64,000 nt of DNA from Deminuibacter soli (GTDB taxonomy: Bacteria > Bacteroidota > Bacteroidia > Chitinophagales > Chitinophagaceae), in the NCBI RefSeq assembly GCF_003412455.1, contig NZ_QTJU01000001.1, forward strand, positions 248,001 through 312,000, given 5' to 3'. The notes under the pieces were generated by a model. The model was not told where the DNA came from. It worked only from the letters and a program-made list of their open reading frames with translations, and did not search any database. The position numbers and the translations under genes were made by a program. Every line of letters begins with the position of its first letter. The first letter of the stretch is position 1. Below, one piece after another: positions 1 through 7,551 of the stretch.

Positions 1-117
1 AAAAAACCAAAAGGAAACGGAATAAAAGATGGCTTTGTGTGGAGGGTCTTGTGTTTATGCCGTAGTCTTTTGGTTTTTTTAGTCGGGTCAGTGCGGTGGC
101 TGCCGCAGCTAACTTTG
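1..117 (+). repeat. Palindromic repeat, copy 1 (left edge cut by window)
   Basis: Bases 1-26 and 54-79 form an imperfect hairpin of about 26 bp. The apical loop contains GCTTTGTGTG at 32-41. The same layout recurs at 614-735 and 7393-7535. The stem base is AACC/GGTT here but AGCC/GGCT in the 7.4-kb copy, so the change is compensatory. The right flank ends in TAACTTTG (110-117), which matches the Bacteroidota -7 promoter box, although no plus-strand gene starts directly after it. Function is unknown. Confidence 0.7.
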
Positions 118-206
118 CTTAATAAAAAACATATCCGCAAAAGCATTGTCGTTGTACAGTTGTTGTAGTTAGGTAAAAAGCAGCCGTTACCGACTGCTTT
201 CATTAT

Positions 207-557
207 TTAGTACTCCTTCGGCAGCATCAGGCAGCCATCAACTAACCAAATAGTGGCAAGGTCATATGGAAAATCGCTAAAGGATATTTCCTGGCTTGTA
301 ACCTTGTTGTGGTTTCCATCGGTACAAAGAATTGAAAATTTGTTATCCTGCTCCCGTTTCAGATCCCATACTTGGAAAGGTTCTTTCTTTACTCTGTCAT
401 TTACCTGATGGCTAATAATTAAATCAATCAACCAGTAAGCTTCGCAATCTTCAGCCATTTGCTTTACTCCATCTGTGTAAACAGTTTTAGCAATGTTGTG
501 ACGGTAGAAATTTTCTGAACCGTTGCTGCATCCGAAGTAGTGATTTGCATTTTTCAT
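207..557 (-). CDS. DUF6876-like small protein
   Basis: This 116-residue soluble protein resembles the DUF6876 family from memory. Family-like features are the early FYRH element (residues 17-20), a YTDGVK segment (27-32), AYWLIDLI near 40-47, the FQVWDL block near 61-66, and a C-terminal SFSDFPYDL...LVDGCLMLP region. Such proteins are common on Bacteroidota plasmids and conjugative elements, and their biochemical role is unknown. There are no membrane segments or catalytic motifs. The gene stands alone between two palindromic repeats, like a single-gene cassette. The start is the ATG at 557. Family assignment is moderately sure; function is open. Confidence 0.6.
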   Translation of the reverse strand: MKNANHYFGCSNGSENFYRHNIAKTVYTDGVKQMAEDCEAYWLIDLIISHQVNDRVKKEPFQVWDLKREQDNKFSILCTDGNHNKVTSQEISFSDFPYDLATIWLVDGCLMLPKEY

Positions 558-613
558 TGTAATAAAATTTAATTTTTAAAAGAAAAAAGAGAAAAAAAGA
601 AAGCATCTACATC

Positions 614-735
614 AGGCGGCGTGGCTGGCTGCAAAGAAGCAACGCAATAAAAGATGGCTTTGTGCGGTGGGCTTTGTGTTTATGGCGGAATTTCTTTGCA
701 GACAGAAGGCGAGGCTGCGGTAGCCGCCTAACTTG
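614..735 (+). repeat. Palindromic repeat, copy 2
   Basis: The outer stem is AGGCGGC (614-620) against GCCGCCT (723-729). The inner stem is 629-651 against 679-701, with 10 outer and 5 inner paired bases around an internal bubble. The loop holds GCTTTGTGCG at 657-666, one base off the family motif. The stem sequence is unrelated to copies 1 and 3 while the loop is conserved, so the fold rather than the stem sequence is being kept. The right end, CTAACTTGC, resembles the ends of the other copies. Confidence 0.7.
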
Positions 736-814
736 CTGCGCTTTTTTTCAAAAAAATTCCAGCTTTTTGATCTTTTTCGGATTTCTTCAATATTTATAAT
801 AAAAAGAATATACA

Positions 815-1030
815 ATGATTAAAACGTACAAAAAACATCAAATCATGGAACCACTAATAAGTGGCTATCCACACATTTTTGAAGAATTAAAAAATCAAAT
901 GATTACAGACATCGAACAAGGATACCAGATTAAGATTGTTACGCAATTGGAAGGATTTCCAATCGAAGATGTAGCTATGCTTAATACAGCCGAAGAAGTT
1001 GAAAATTGGTTTGAGCCGCATTTAAGTTGA
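815..1030 (+). CDS. Small hypothetical protein
   Basis: This is an unrecognised 71-residue acidic protein with no signal peptide or membrane segment. The ATG at 815 is used; a second in-frame ATG at 845 would give a 61-residue product. The composition is protein-like (amphipathic stretches EELKNQMITDIEQGYQ and DVAMLNTAEEVENWF), and the reading frame stays open while the DNA after the stop changes to stop-poor, repeat-rich sequence. It lies between palindromic repeats in accessory DNA. No function can be offered, and it could still be a chance ORF. Confidence 0.45.
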   Translation: MIKTYKKHQIMEPLISGYPHIFEELKNQMITDIEQGYQIKIVTQLEGFPIEDVAMLNTAEEVENWFEPHLS

Positions 1031-1240
1031 AATGTATTCCCTGTGCGTTGGCAAGAAAGGTAAAAGCGCCTGCGGCTAAAAAGAAGCGTAGCTGTGTGGC
1101 ACACTTGTCCACACTGTAGCCAGGGGGCGTGCCGCCATAAGCCAATGGAGAGAGGTACGAACGGAATTGGCTGCGTGCGCCTGCCACAGTGCTGACTAAA
1201 AAGCCGTGCAACGGCGATAGGCAGCAACAGTGAGACGCAA

Positions 1241-1306
1241 GGGTTTGGCGTGTGTTTTTGTATCCTATTAAGCTTTGTGTGTAAGGACAAAAACCATGAC
1301 AAACCC
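1241..1306 (+). repeat. Palindromic repeat, copy 4
   Basis: The left arm (1241-1265) contains GGGTTTG and GTTTTTGT. These pair with ACAAAAAC (1287-1294) and CAAACCC (1300-1306). The loop carries GCTTTGTGTG at 1272-1281, identical to copies 1, 3 and 5. Confidence 0.6.
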
Positions 1307-1433
1307 GTAGCTGTGGCAGGCAGCAAGGCACGCCAAATTATGGGCAGCGGGTGGACTGAATGCGACTGAAGTGAATGGAGGACGTAGTGTAGCGGAATGG
1401 AACCCAGTGAGTATTGTAGCGATGGCTTGCGAA

Positions 1434-1488
1434 AAGGCATGTGCATCACTTGTGCTTTGCTTTGTGTGTTGATGGTGTGCCATGCCTT
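1434..1488 (+). repeat. Palindromic repeat, copy 5
   Basis: AAGGCATG (1434-1441) pairs with CATGCCTT (1481-1488). The loop includes GCTTTGTGTG at 1459-1468. It has a shorter stem than copies 1-4 but the same loop motif. Confidence 0.55.
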
Positions 1489-1831
1489 GCAGCAAATAGC
1501 CAGGCTGCGAACGTGGTGTAATGTAGCGGAACGAAGGACAAAATGAACGAAGTGGCATGAAGGACACAGTAGCTGCCGTGAGGAATGAGGAGGAACTGCA
1601 AGTAGTGTGACAAACTGCGAAGCGTAGCGAAGCACCTGAAAGGCATTGCCAGCTTTGCCAATACCATAAAAGTATATAAACAGATTTATTGGCAATGCTG
1701 CAATGGTTTGGCACATCTGCCTGCTGACGACGAAATGACGAACACCTATTTACCTTGCAGCGTGGGTCAAGTTGATGTGAGAATTATTGGTGTTGGGATT
1801 TATCCAGAAGCTGAACTGAAGCCGAGCAGAA

Positions 1832-1864
1832 AGCAAATGCCATAAGGAACGAATGGCTTTTGCT
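1832..1864 (+). repeat. Hairpin without the loop motif
   Basis: AGCAAATGCCAT (1832-1843) and ATGGCTTTTGCT (1853-1864) pair at 11 of 12 positions around a 9-base loop. The GCTTTGTGTG loop is absent, so this may be a terminator-like hairpin or a decayed repeat relative. Confidence 0.45.
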
Positions 1865-2018
1865 GTGGGAAGCCGAAGGTGGCTAATGGGTTGCCTTGGT
1901 TGTTGACTTAGCTACCGTAGGCGGGGCTAAATCTGCTCAATAGAATTGCTGGAAGTACAAGTGAGTGACACAACAGAAGCTGAATAAAGAGCAGAAGCTG
2001 ATAACAAAAATCACAAAT

Positions 2019-2681
2019 TTACTTTGATGCCTTATCTGCTAAAATCTTGATGTCGCTTACTTCTACTACTTTTTTTTCGTAACCGTTTTGTGCGGCATAA
2101 ATCATTGCTTGTCCTAACTGCCTCACCGTGTTAGCGGTATTTGGAAATACCGTATTGAATGCAGGATAAAGCCATGAAAGGAATTTGTTCATTTTGGAAA
2201 GGTTCTTTTGACCCTCCGTGTATTTCATAGCACCTGGACGAAAAGCAAATACTTGCTTGAATGGCAGTTTCATTAGATCATTTTCTGTCTTGCCTTTTAC
2301 CCGTGCCCACATCAGTCTTCCTTTTTCACTGCTGTCTGTACCTGCTCCACTGATATAAGCAAAAGTCATTTGGGACTTAGGATTTAAGGCTTTGGCAAAG
2401 GCTAAGGTTGTGTCATAAGTAATCCTTGCGTATTCTGATTCTTTCATTCCTACGCTGCTAACTCCTGCACAAAAAAAACAGGCATCGTAACCTGTAAGGT
2501 TCTCATCGTTTTCCTTTAGCGAAAGAAAATCTGGTACAATGTATTCTTTCAGCTTTGGATGTTTAATGCCTATGAGTTTGCGGCTTACACTTAATACTTC
2601 CGTTATTTGTTGATTGGCTAAACATTCTAACAAAACTCCTTCGCCTACCATACCTGTTGTTCCTGTGATAATGACTTTCAT
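2019..2681 (-). CDS. Atypical short-chain dehydrogenase / NAD(P)-binding protein
   Basis: This 220-residue Rossmann-fold protein begins with a dinucleotide-binding GTTGMVGEG near residues 7-15. It continues with CFFCAGVSS, the usual beta4 region of extended/atypical SDRs related to nucleoside-diphosphate-sugar epimerases and human HTATIP2, and a later AFRPGAM segment. The canonical YxxxK pair is not obvious, so it may be a sensor-type or NADPH-binding member and not an active dehydrogenase. It is the last gene of a minus-strand operon, 16 bp after the aldo/keto reductase. The ATG at 2681 is preferred over the upstream TTG at 2687. Confidence 0.8.
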   Translation of the reverse strand: MKVIITGTTGMVGEGVLLECLANQQITEVLSVSRKLIGIKHPKLKEYIVPDFLSLKENDENLTGYDACFFCAGVSSVGMKESEYARITYDTTLAFAKALNPKSQMTFAYISGAGTDSSEKGRLMWARVKGKTENDLMKLPFKQVFAFRPGAMKYTEGQKNLSKMNKFLSWLYPAFNTVFPNTANTVRQLGQAMIYAAQNGYEKKVVEVSDIKILADKASK

Positions 2682-2697
2682 ATACAACTATTCAACT

Positions 2698-3564
2698 TTA
2701 ATTTCGTTTTCCTGCATATACTGGAAACCTGCTATGCTCTCCATAATCTCCAATCTGCTTCATGTTTTTCAATAATTCCATGTCTTCTTCAGAGATATTA
2801 AAATCCACTTCTGCATTTGTTTTCATGTGTTGTGGATTAGCCGTCTTGGGTAATGGAAGCAAGTCAAGTTGCAAACAGTAGCGAATAGCCAATTGCGAAA
2901 GGGAAACATTGTATTTATATGCTATCGCTTTTATTTCCTGGTTCTTGAAAAGTTCTCCGTGCCCAAATGGTGAATATGCTTCTACAAGAATGCCTTTATC
3001 CTGACAGTATTTAATCAATTCTTTCGGCGTATTACTTATGTGTGCTAATATTTGGTTTACCATTGGTTTTACAGAACATGAACTAAGGAGGTTGTCTATA
3101 TCCCTTTCTTCAAAGTTTGATACACCAATAGAACGAAGTTTGCCAGCTTTATAGGCTTCTTCCAAAGCTCTCCATGCTTCACGGTTACCTTCAAAGTAAC
3201 GTTCACTTTCAAGAAATTTTGCCCAGGGTTTGGGACTGTGAATAATCATTAAGTCAATGTAGTCAAGTCCCAACTTTTTTAGAGAACTTTCTATCGATGC
3301 AACAGCTTCTTTATACGACTTCACTTCGGCGGCAAGCTTTGTGGTCACAAACAGTTCATCTCTTTTTAAACCACATGCTTTAATTCCTTCACCCACGCCA
3401 TGTTCATTTCCGTATGCCTGTGCTGTATCAATATGGCGATAACCAATTCTTGTCGCCGCCTCCACTGCTTCTACAACATCTTTATCATTTATAAACCAGG
3501 TTCCAAGACCAAGTTTTGGAATTTCAACGCCATTGGATAGCGTAAACTTTTCTTCTAAAATCAT
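2698..3564 (-). CDS. Aldo/keto reductase
   Basis: This 288-residue (alpha/beta)8-barrel oxidoreductase would reduce aldehydes or ketones with NADPH in the cytosol. The catalytic tetrad is complete: D46, Y51, K76 and H109. Family signatures GYRHIDTAQAYGNE and a GVSNF motif are present. The length fits the 2,5-diketo-gluconate reductase type. It lies 25 bp downstream of the lipoprotein gene at 3590-4048 in the AraC-led operon, beside an SDR-like gene and a cupin, which suggests a redox detoxification set. The true substrate cannot be read from sequence. Confidence 0.9.
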   Translation of the reverse strand: MILEEKFTLSNGVEIPKLGLGTWFINDKDVVEAVEAATRIGYRHIDTAQAYGNEHGVGEGIKACGLKRDELFVTTKLAAEVKSYKEAVASIESSLKKLGLDYIDLMIIHSPKPWAKFLESERYFEGNREAWRALEEAYKAGKLRSIGVSNFEERDIDNLLSSCSVKPMVNQILAHISNTPKELIKYCQDKGILVEAYSPFGHGELFKNQEIKAIAYKYNVSLSQLAIRYCLQLDLLPLPKTANPQHMKTNAEVDFNISEEDMELLKNMKQIGDYGEHSRFPVYAGKRN

Positions 3565-3589
3565 ATTTCAATATTTTATGCTTTTTCAG

Positions 3590-4048
3590 TTATTCTAATT
3601 CAAACGAGACGTTTACATTACCTGCTCCAAGGGCAGCAACAAGCCCTTTAACGTCATCAATGCGACCGAGGTTTGTATAACTGTAAGCCGTAGAAAATGT
3701 TTTGTAAAACAGCACTAACGTTGAAGAACCGTATAACATTAAGTCTCCATTTTGAATGGTTCCCGGATTGGATGCATTAGTAGGTAGATTGCGGGACAAA
3801 TCAACATACTTTTCATTGCCGTTTAACTCAATCATGCTTACGGTTAACGGCAAGAGAGATTTGAACGCTGTTGCTGTTGCGTTGTTATACAGTGTTGCTG
3901 TAAAAGTGCTGTTCCCGATTTTGATTTTCATTTTACTACCTGTTGGATTTGTGTTGTTGTTGCTTTCTGATGTGACGGTATTTTTAGTACAGGATGCACA
4001 GCTACCAAGCAATACTGCCATAAAAACAAGAAAGAGTAGTCGTTTCAT
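3590..4048 (-). CDS. Cyclophilin-like fold lipoprotein
   Basis: This 152-residue precursor has a lipoprotein signal peptide ending LLGSC (C17 lipidated), so the mature protein is anchored in the envelope. The rest resembles the cyclophilin_like2 family: it opens with MKIKIGNSTFTATLYNNATA and ends in a GRIDDVKGL...VNVSFELE strand pair. Homologues commonly accompany AKR, cupin and AraC genes in Bacteroidota and Proteobacteria. Peptidyl-prolyl isomerase activity is not expected from the sequence. Confidence in the fold is moderate and in function low. Confidence 0.7.
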   Translation of the reverse strand: MKRLLFLVFMAVLLGSCASCTKNTVTSESNNNTNPTGSKMKIKIGNSTFTATLYNNATATAFKSLLPLTVSMIELNGNEKYVDLSRNLPTNASNPGTIQNGDLMLYGSSTLVLFYKTFSTAYSYTNLGRIDDVKGLVAALGAGNVNVSFELE

Positions 4049-4100
4049 TCTTTACAATTTGATGTAATAGTGCTGCTAAATTTCGTTCTTTGATAAAATA

Positions 4101-4586
4101 CTACTTGCTGTTGTACTCGTCATCCGTTACAGGTTTCAACCAATTCACCACGCCCTTTTCTGTATTTACATTGATGGCAATATGCGTAAAGCTGCTTGTA
4201 GGCGAAGCACCATGCCAATGCTCTATACCCGGCTGTATTTTAACTACATCACCTGCATGAAGTGTTTGAATAGGCTTTCCCTTTTCCTGGTAATATCCTA
4301 CCCCATCTGTGCAAATCAGAATTTGACCGGCAGGATGCGTATGCCAATAGTTTCTTGCACCAGGCTCAAACACAACATCGCTAATGATGGTTGTTAAAGT
4401 ATCATCGTTTGCGACAAGTGTTTTTACCCATGCAGTGCCTGTAAAGTTTTGGGTTGCTTTTTCTCCTTTTGGAAAAATGCCTGATGTATTTTGATTTTCT
4501 TTCGTGTTCATTGGTTGAGCTTTTAATGTGATTTGAAATAGAAATGCAAATAAAACTGCTGCAATTCTTAGTCCTGTTTTTTTCAT
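4101..4586 (-). CDS. Secreted cupin-domain protein, mandelonitrile-lyase-like
   Basis: A cleavable signal peptide (about residues 1-23, ending LKAQ) precedes one cupin barrel. Probable metal ligands are H82, H84 and Q88 in the HTHPAGQ motif, with H123/H125 in EHWHGA. The layout matches small cupins annotated as (R)-mandelonitrile lyase-like or carboxymuconolactone-decarboxylase-associated. Export implies a periplasmic role. It sits 5 bp after the alpha/beta hydrolase gene in the same operon. Metal and substrate are unknown. Confidence 0.8.
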   Translation of the reverse strand: MKKTGLRIAAVLFAFLFQITLKAQPMNTKENQNTSGIFPKGEKATQNFTGTAWVKTLVANDDTLTTIISDVVFEPGARNYWHTHPAGQILICTDGVGYYQEKGKPIQTLHAGDVVKIQPGIEHWHGASPTSSFTHIAINVNTEKGVVNWLKPVTDDEYNSK

Positions 4587-4590
4587 ATTC

Positions 4591-5649
4591 TTATTTTAAG
4601 TTCTTTGTAAAGAAGTCTACCAATTTGCCAAACGGAATAATATCTACTTTGTCGTATAAATCCGTATGCACTGCATTTGGAATAATAATTAACTCCCTGG
4701 GCTCCGCTGCTGCTTTATAAGCATCTTCGCTGAAATACCGGGAGTGTGCTTTTTCACCGGCTATAAGAAGTATAGGTCTTGGAGATATTTCTTTAATGTA
4801 GGTGAGTATTGGCATATTCATAAGGGACAGTGAACTGGTCATTGTCCATGCACCATTGGAATTAATAGATCTTGGGTGAAATCCTCTTGGTGTTTTATAA
4901 TAATCAAAATAGTTTTTTACAAATTGTGGTTCATTACCCTGTAGTTTATCTGGTAAATTATTGGTAGACAGGGCAGGTATCTGCTGCTGTGCATCCTGCC
5001 AACGTTGTACCGATAATTGCTCTAAAGCTTTAGTTCGTTGTTCGGTTGTTACCACATCATCATAACCCTTTGATGTAACACGGCACATGTCATACATACT
5101 TGTAGTAGCAACGGCTTTTACCCGTTTATCAACCGCTGTTGCATTTAACGCAAAGCCAGCAAAACCACAAATGCCAATGATGCCAATTCTGTTTCTGTCA
5201 ACATTCTTTTGCACGCCCAAAAAATCTACCGCTGCACTAAAATCTTCTGTATTGATCTCGGGTGAAGCTATATTTCTTGGTTCGCCACCGCTTTCACCGG
5301 TGTAAGATGGATCGAAAGCAATGGCAATAAAGCCCCGTTCTGCCATCTGGTTTGCATAGAGCCCTGAAGATTGTTCTTTTACTGCACCAAAAGGACCACT
5401 GATAGCAAGGGCTGGCAATTGATTATTACTGCTATTCTTTGGAGTGTACAAATCACCTGTTAATTTAATGCCATAACGGTTTTTAAATATTACTTTTTGC
5501 CTTGTTACTTTATCACTTAATTGAAAAGTATAATGGTCTGTTGTATCTACTTTGTTCATCTTATTTGTGTTTACACTTTTTGAAGTTTGTGAGTAAACTT
5601 GTCCTATCATCAATAGAGAGAAAACAAATCCCAATGCTATGTTTTTCAT
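4591..5649 (-). CDS. Exported alpha/beta hydrolase, dienelactone-hydrolase-like
   Basis: This is a 352-residue hydrolase with an N-terminal signal peptide (residues 1-20, ...GQVYS). The alpha/beta fold is shown by the strand-turn GIIGICGFAG, which places cysteine C161 where most members carry serine; Cys nucleophiles occur in dienelactone hydrolases and in COG1073-type enzymes. A late histidine in NAVHTDLYD completes the likely triad. Homologues of this arrangement are often induced with AKR and AraC genes. It lies 8 bp downstream of the acetyltransferase gene. Substrate unknown. Confidence 0.8.
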   Translation of the reverse strand: MKNIALGFVFSLLMIGQVYSQTSKSVNTNKMNKVDTTDHYTFQLSDKVTRQKVIFKNRYGIKLTGDLYTPKNSSNNQLPALAISGPFGAVKEQSSGLYANQMAERGFIAIAFDPSYTGESGGEPRNIASPEINTEDFSAAVDFLGVQKNVDRNRIGIIGICGFAGFALNATAVDKRVKAVATTSMYDMCRVTSKGYDDVVTTEQRTKALEQLSVQRWQDAQQQIPALSTNNLPDKLQGNEPQFVKNYFDYYKTPRGFHPRSINSNGAWTMTSSLSLMNMPILTYIKEISPRPILLIAGEKAHSRYFSEDAYKAAAEPRELIIIPNAVHTDLYDKVDIIPFGKLVDFFTKNLK

Positions 5650-5657
5650 ATATCTGG

Positions 5658-6233
5658 TTATTTAATTTCTTTAATAATTTTTGCCGGTATTCCTCCAACA
5701 ATTGTATCCGCCGGAACATCTTTTGAAACCACCGCACCTGCCGCAACAACAGCGTTTTCACCAATAGTTACCCCTGGCAATATTGTTGCACCTGCACCAA
5801 TCCATGCATTTTTTTTGATGTGAACGTGACCGGGAACAAGAGAATGTCTGTCGCCTGGGGAAACCGGATGCCCTTCTGATAACAGGCTGACTTTTGGGGC
5901 AATCAACACATTGTCTTCAATAGTAATGCCGCCTAAGTCAAGGAAAACACAATCAAAGTTTATAAATACATTTTTGCCGATTTTGGTATGCTTACCATAA
6001 TTAATATACAAAGGGGTAAATACGGCAACGCTTTCGTCAATTTCAGAACCTGTTACCTGGCTCAATAATTCTCTGATTTCTGCCGGATCATCAGCATTAT
6101 TCATTTTAACCAATAACTTTTTTGTTGCATAAGAAGCATCCCGCATTTTAAAAGCTTCCGGATCGTTGGATAGAATGGTTTCGCCGTTCAATAACCGTTC
6201 AAAAATGTCTTTGGTATGGTGATCTGATTGCAT
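5658..6233 (-). CDS. Sugar O-acetyltransferase, maltose acetyltransferase family
   Basis: This 191-residue left-handed beta-helix (hexapeptide repeat) acetyltransferase would move an acetyl group from acetyl-CoA to a sugar in the cytosol. The N-terminal maltose-acetyltransferase cap (residues 1-65) is followed by about five hexapeptide coils and the catalytic loop [13 protein letters not shown] with H122. Length and motifs match Maa/LacA proteins. It is the second gene of the operon, 63 bp after the AraC regulator. Acceptor specificity is not predictable. Confidence 0.9.
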   Translation of the reverse strand: MQSDHHTKDIFERLLNGETILSNDPEAFKMRDASYATKKLLVKMNNADDPAEIRELLSQVTGSEIDESVAVFTPLYINYGKHTKIGKNVFINFDCVFLDLGGITIEDNVLIAPKVSLLSEGHPVSPGDRHSLVPGHVHIKKNAWIGAGATILPGVTIGENAVVAAGAVVSKDVPADTIVGGIPAKIIKEIK

Positions 6234-6296
6234 ACCACAAAGGTCTTACATTAAATATTCCGGGAATAAAGATTATCAAACCGATAATTAAGAATT

Positions 6297-7175
6297 TCAA
6301 ACTTCCTGCAATCTTAACGATTTCGGGTTAGTACCGGTAATTCTTTTGAAGAAGTTATTAAAGTAGGTAGGATATTCAAAACCAAGTGCATAAGCTATTT
6401 CGGCAATATTCCAGCCGGTGTGGTGGAGCAAAGCTTTTGCCTCAGTTACTACTCTTTCGGTGATATGTGTGGTTGTGGATTTGCCCGTAACTTCTTTTAC
6501 GGCACGATTAAGATAATTAACATGAACGTTCAGATTATTTGCATAATCCTGTGCTGTTTTTAATTGCAAAGGTTTATCAGCACTCTCCACCGGAAATTGC
6601 CTTTCGAGCAATTCAAGAAATACGGAAGTAAGGCGTGAAGCTGCATTTTTGTTCTGCTCATATTGTTCTGAAGGCTGCAGCTTTAATGCTTCATGAATAA
6701 TGAGGTTGATATAGTTGCGTATAAGATCATCTTTGTATGCATAATCTGAACTTTGCTCTTCTATCATCTTTATAAAGATACTATTCAGGAAATGCCGCTG
6801 CTGTTCAGTTATCTTTAAAATAGGTGTACCACCGATTTTAAATAAAGGAGAATGTTGCAGGCTTTCACTACGATCGGAGGCTTTAAAAAAATCTTCGGAA
6901 AACAGGCAGGTATATCCTACATAAGTGGTTGAAATAGTTTCCCAGGAATAAGGGATGTGAGGGTTGCCAAAAAACAAAATTGTTCCTTCCTGTTCAAAAC
7001 TTCTGTCCGCATAATGGATTTTACTTTTTCCTGTAGTTAAACATATTTTGTAGAAGTCCTTCCGGCTGTATGTCTTTGTAGCATTGCCATCAGCTTCTAT
7101 TTGAAACACATTAAAGCCCTTCAACTTTAGTTCATTGTTGAACTCTGACACTGAACGCATTATTTTGTTTTCCAT
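6297..7175 (-). CDS. AraC-family transcriptional regulator
   Basis: This is a 292-residue regulator with an N-terminal cupin-like sensing half and a C-terminal double helix-turn-helix (about 195-290), ending with the AraC signature GFEYPTYFNNFFKRITGTNPKSLR. It heads the operon of acetyltransferase, hydrolase, cupin, lipoprotein, AKR and SDR-like genes and is the probable activator of them. A TAACTTTG box lies only 4 bp upstream of the first ATG (7175), so a leaderless message or use of the second ATG (7160, MRSVSEF) is likely. Confidence 0.9.
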   Translation of the reverse strand: MENKIMRSVSEFNNELKLKGFNVFQIEADGNATKTYSRKDFYKICLTTGKSKIHYADRSFEQEGTILFFGNPHIPYSWETISTTYVGYTCLFSEDFFKASDRSESLQHSPLFKIGGTPILKITEQQRHFLNSIFIKMIEEQSSDYAYKDDLIRNYINLIIHEALKLQPSEQYEQNKNAASRLTSVFLELLERQFPVESADKPLQLKTAQDYANNLNVHVNYLNRAVKEVTGKSTTTHITERVVTEAKALLHHTGWNIAEIAYALGFEYPTYFNNFFKRITGTNPKSLRLQEV

Positions 7176-7179
7176 AAGG

Positions 7180-7187
7180 CAAAGTTA
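7180..7187 (-). promoter_or_regulatory. Possible -7 box of the AraC operon
   Basis: On the minus strand the sequence is TAACTTTG, an exact match to the Bacteroidota -7 consensus TAnnTTTG, ending 4 bp before the ATG at 7175. No good TTTG was seen at -33, so this is tentative. Confidence 0.4.
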
Positions 7188-7392
7188 AGAAAATCAAATA
7201 ATATTGATAAAAGCCCCTACCAAGGGGGCTCACATGAGGAAGTGAAAGAATAGCCTAACTGCGATGAAAATACAAATACACCGGGTGAAACAAACCAGCA
7301 GGAAACCCAAATGCTACCTACAAGCCAACGCTGAACAAGAACTGACATAACGATACATTTAATAATGAAAAAATAAAATGACGCTATGCCGC
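7188..7392. other. Intergenic, no gene seen
   Basis: AT-rich spacer upstream of the AraC gene. It contains one small hairpin (GCCCCT acca AGGGGGC, about 7211-7227) and no supportable ORF. The palindromic repeat copy 3 follows directly. Confidence 0.5.
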
Positions 7393-7535
7393 AATTGCCG
7401 CCGTTCCCAAGCCAAAAGGAAACGGAATAAATGATGGCTTTGTGTGTTGGGATTGTGTTTATGCCGTAGTCTTTTGGCTGCCGGGCTTTAGAATAGCCGG
7501 GCTTTGTAGTGATGCCGGGGCGGCAATTAACTTTG
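7393..7535 (+). repeat. Palindromic repeat, copy 3 (complete)
   Basis: This is the best-preserved copy. The outer stem AATTGCCGCC (7393-7402) pairs perfectly with GGCGGCAATT (7519-7528). The inner stem 7411-7431 pairs with 7458-7478 at 17 of 21 positions. The loop contains GCTTTGTGTG (7437-7446). The inter-stem segment carries GCCGGGCTTT twice. The right end is TAACTTTG (7528-7535), as in copy 1. It lies at the 3' end of the Argonaute operon and could also stop transcription. Confidence 0.75.
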
Positions 7536-7551
7536 CGGACAATTTTGTTTG

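Larger units (their letters stand above)
1031..2018. other. Structured non-coding stretch, about 1 kb
   Basis: No convincing gene is present. The plus strand is rich in G and A and poor in C and T across roughly 1340-1640, and it repeats motifs such as GTAGCGGAA (twice) and GAAGGAC (twice). At least three hairpins lie inside (1241-1306, 1434-1488, 1832-1864), two of them with the loop motif GCTTTGTGTG shared with the repeats at 1-117 and 7393-7535. Long open frames on the minus strand arise from base composition. The stretch could be a large structured RNA or a pile of decayed repeats. Confidence 0.5.

Noticed and set aside
895-1716. Minus-strand open frame of 273 codons and other long frames in the same stretch
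   Set aside because: It overlaps the better 71-residue plus-strand gene, several frames are open at once, and the product is low-complexity and rich in Cys, His and Leu. The open frames reflect the lack of T- and C-rich plus-strand triplets, not coding.
1-7535. Palindromes as integron attC sites
   Set aside because: The order RYYYAAC...GTTRRRY is not present at the stem bases (copy 2 has the boxes in the opposite sense), the conserved part is the loop and not the outer boxes, and no integron integrase is in the window.
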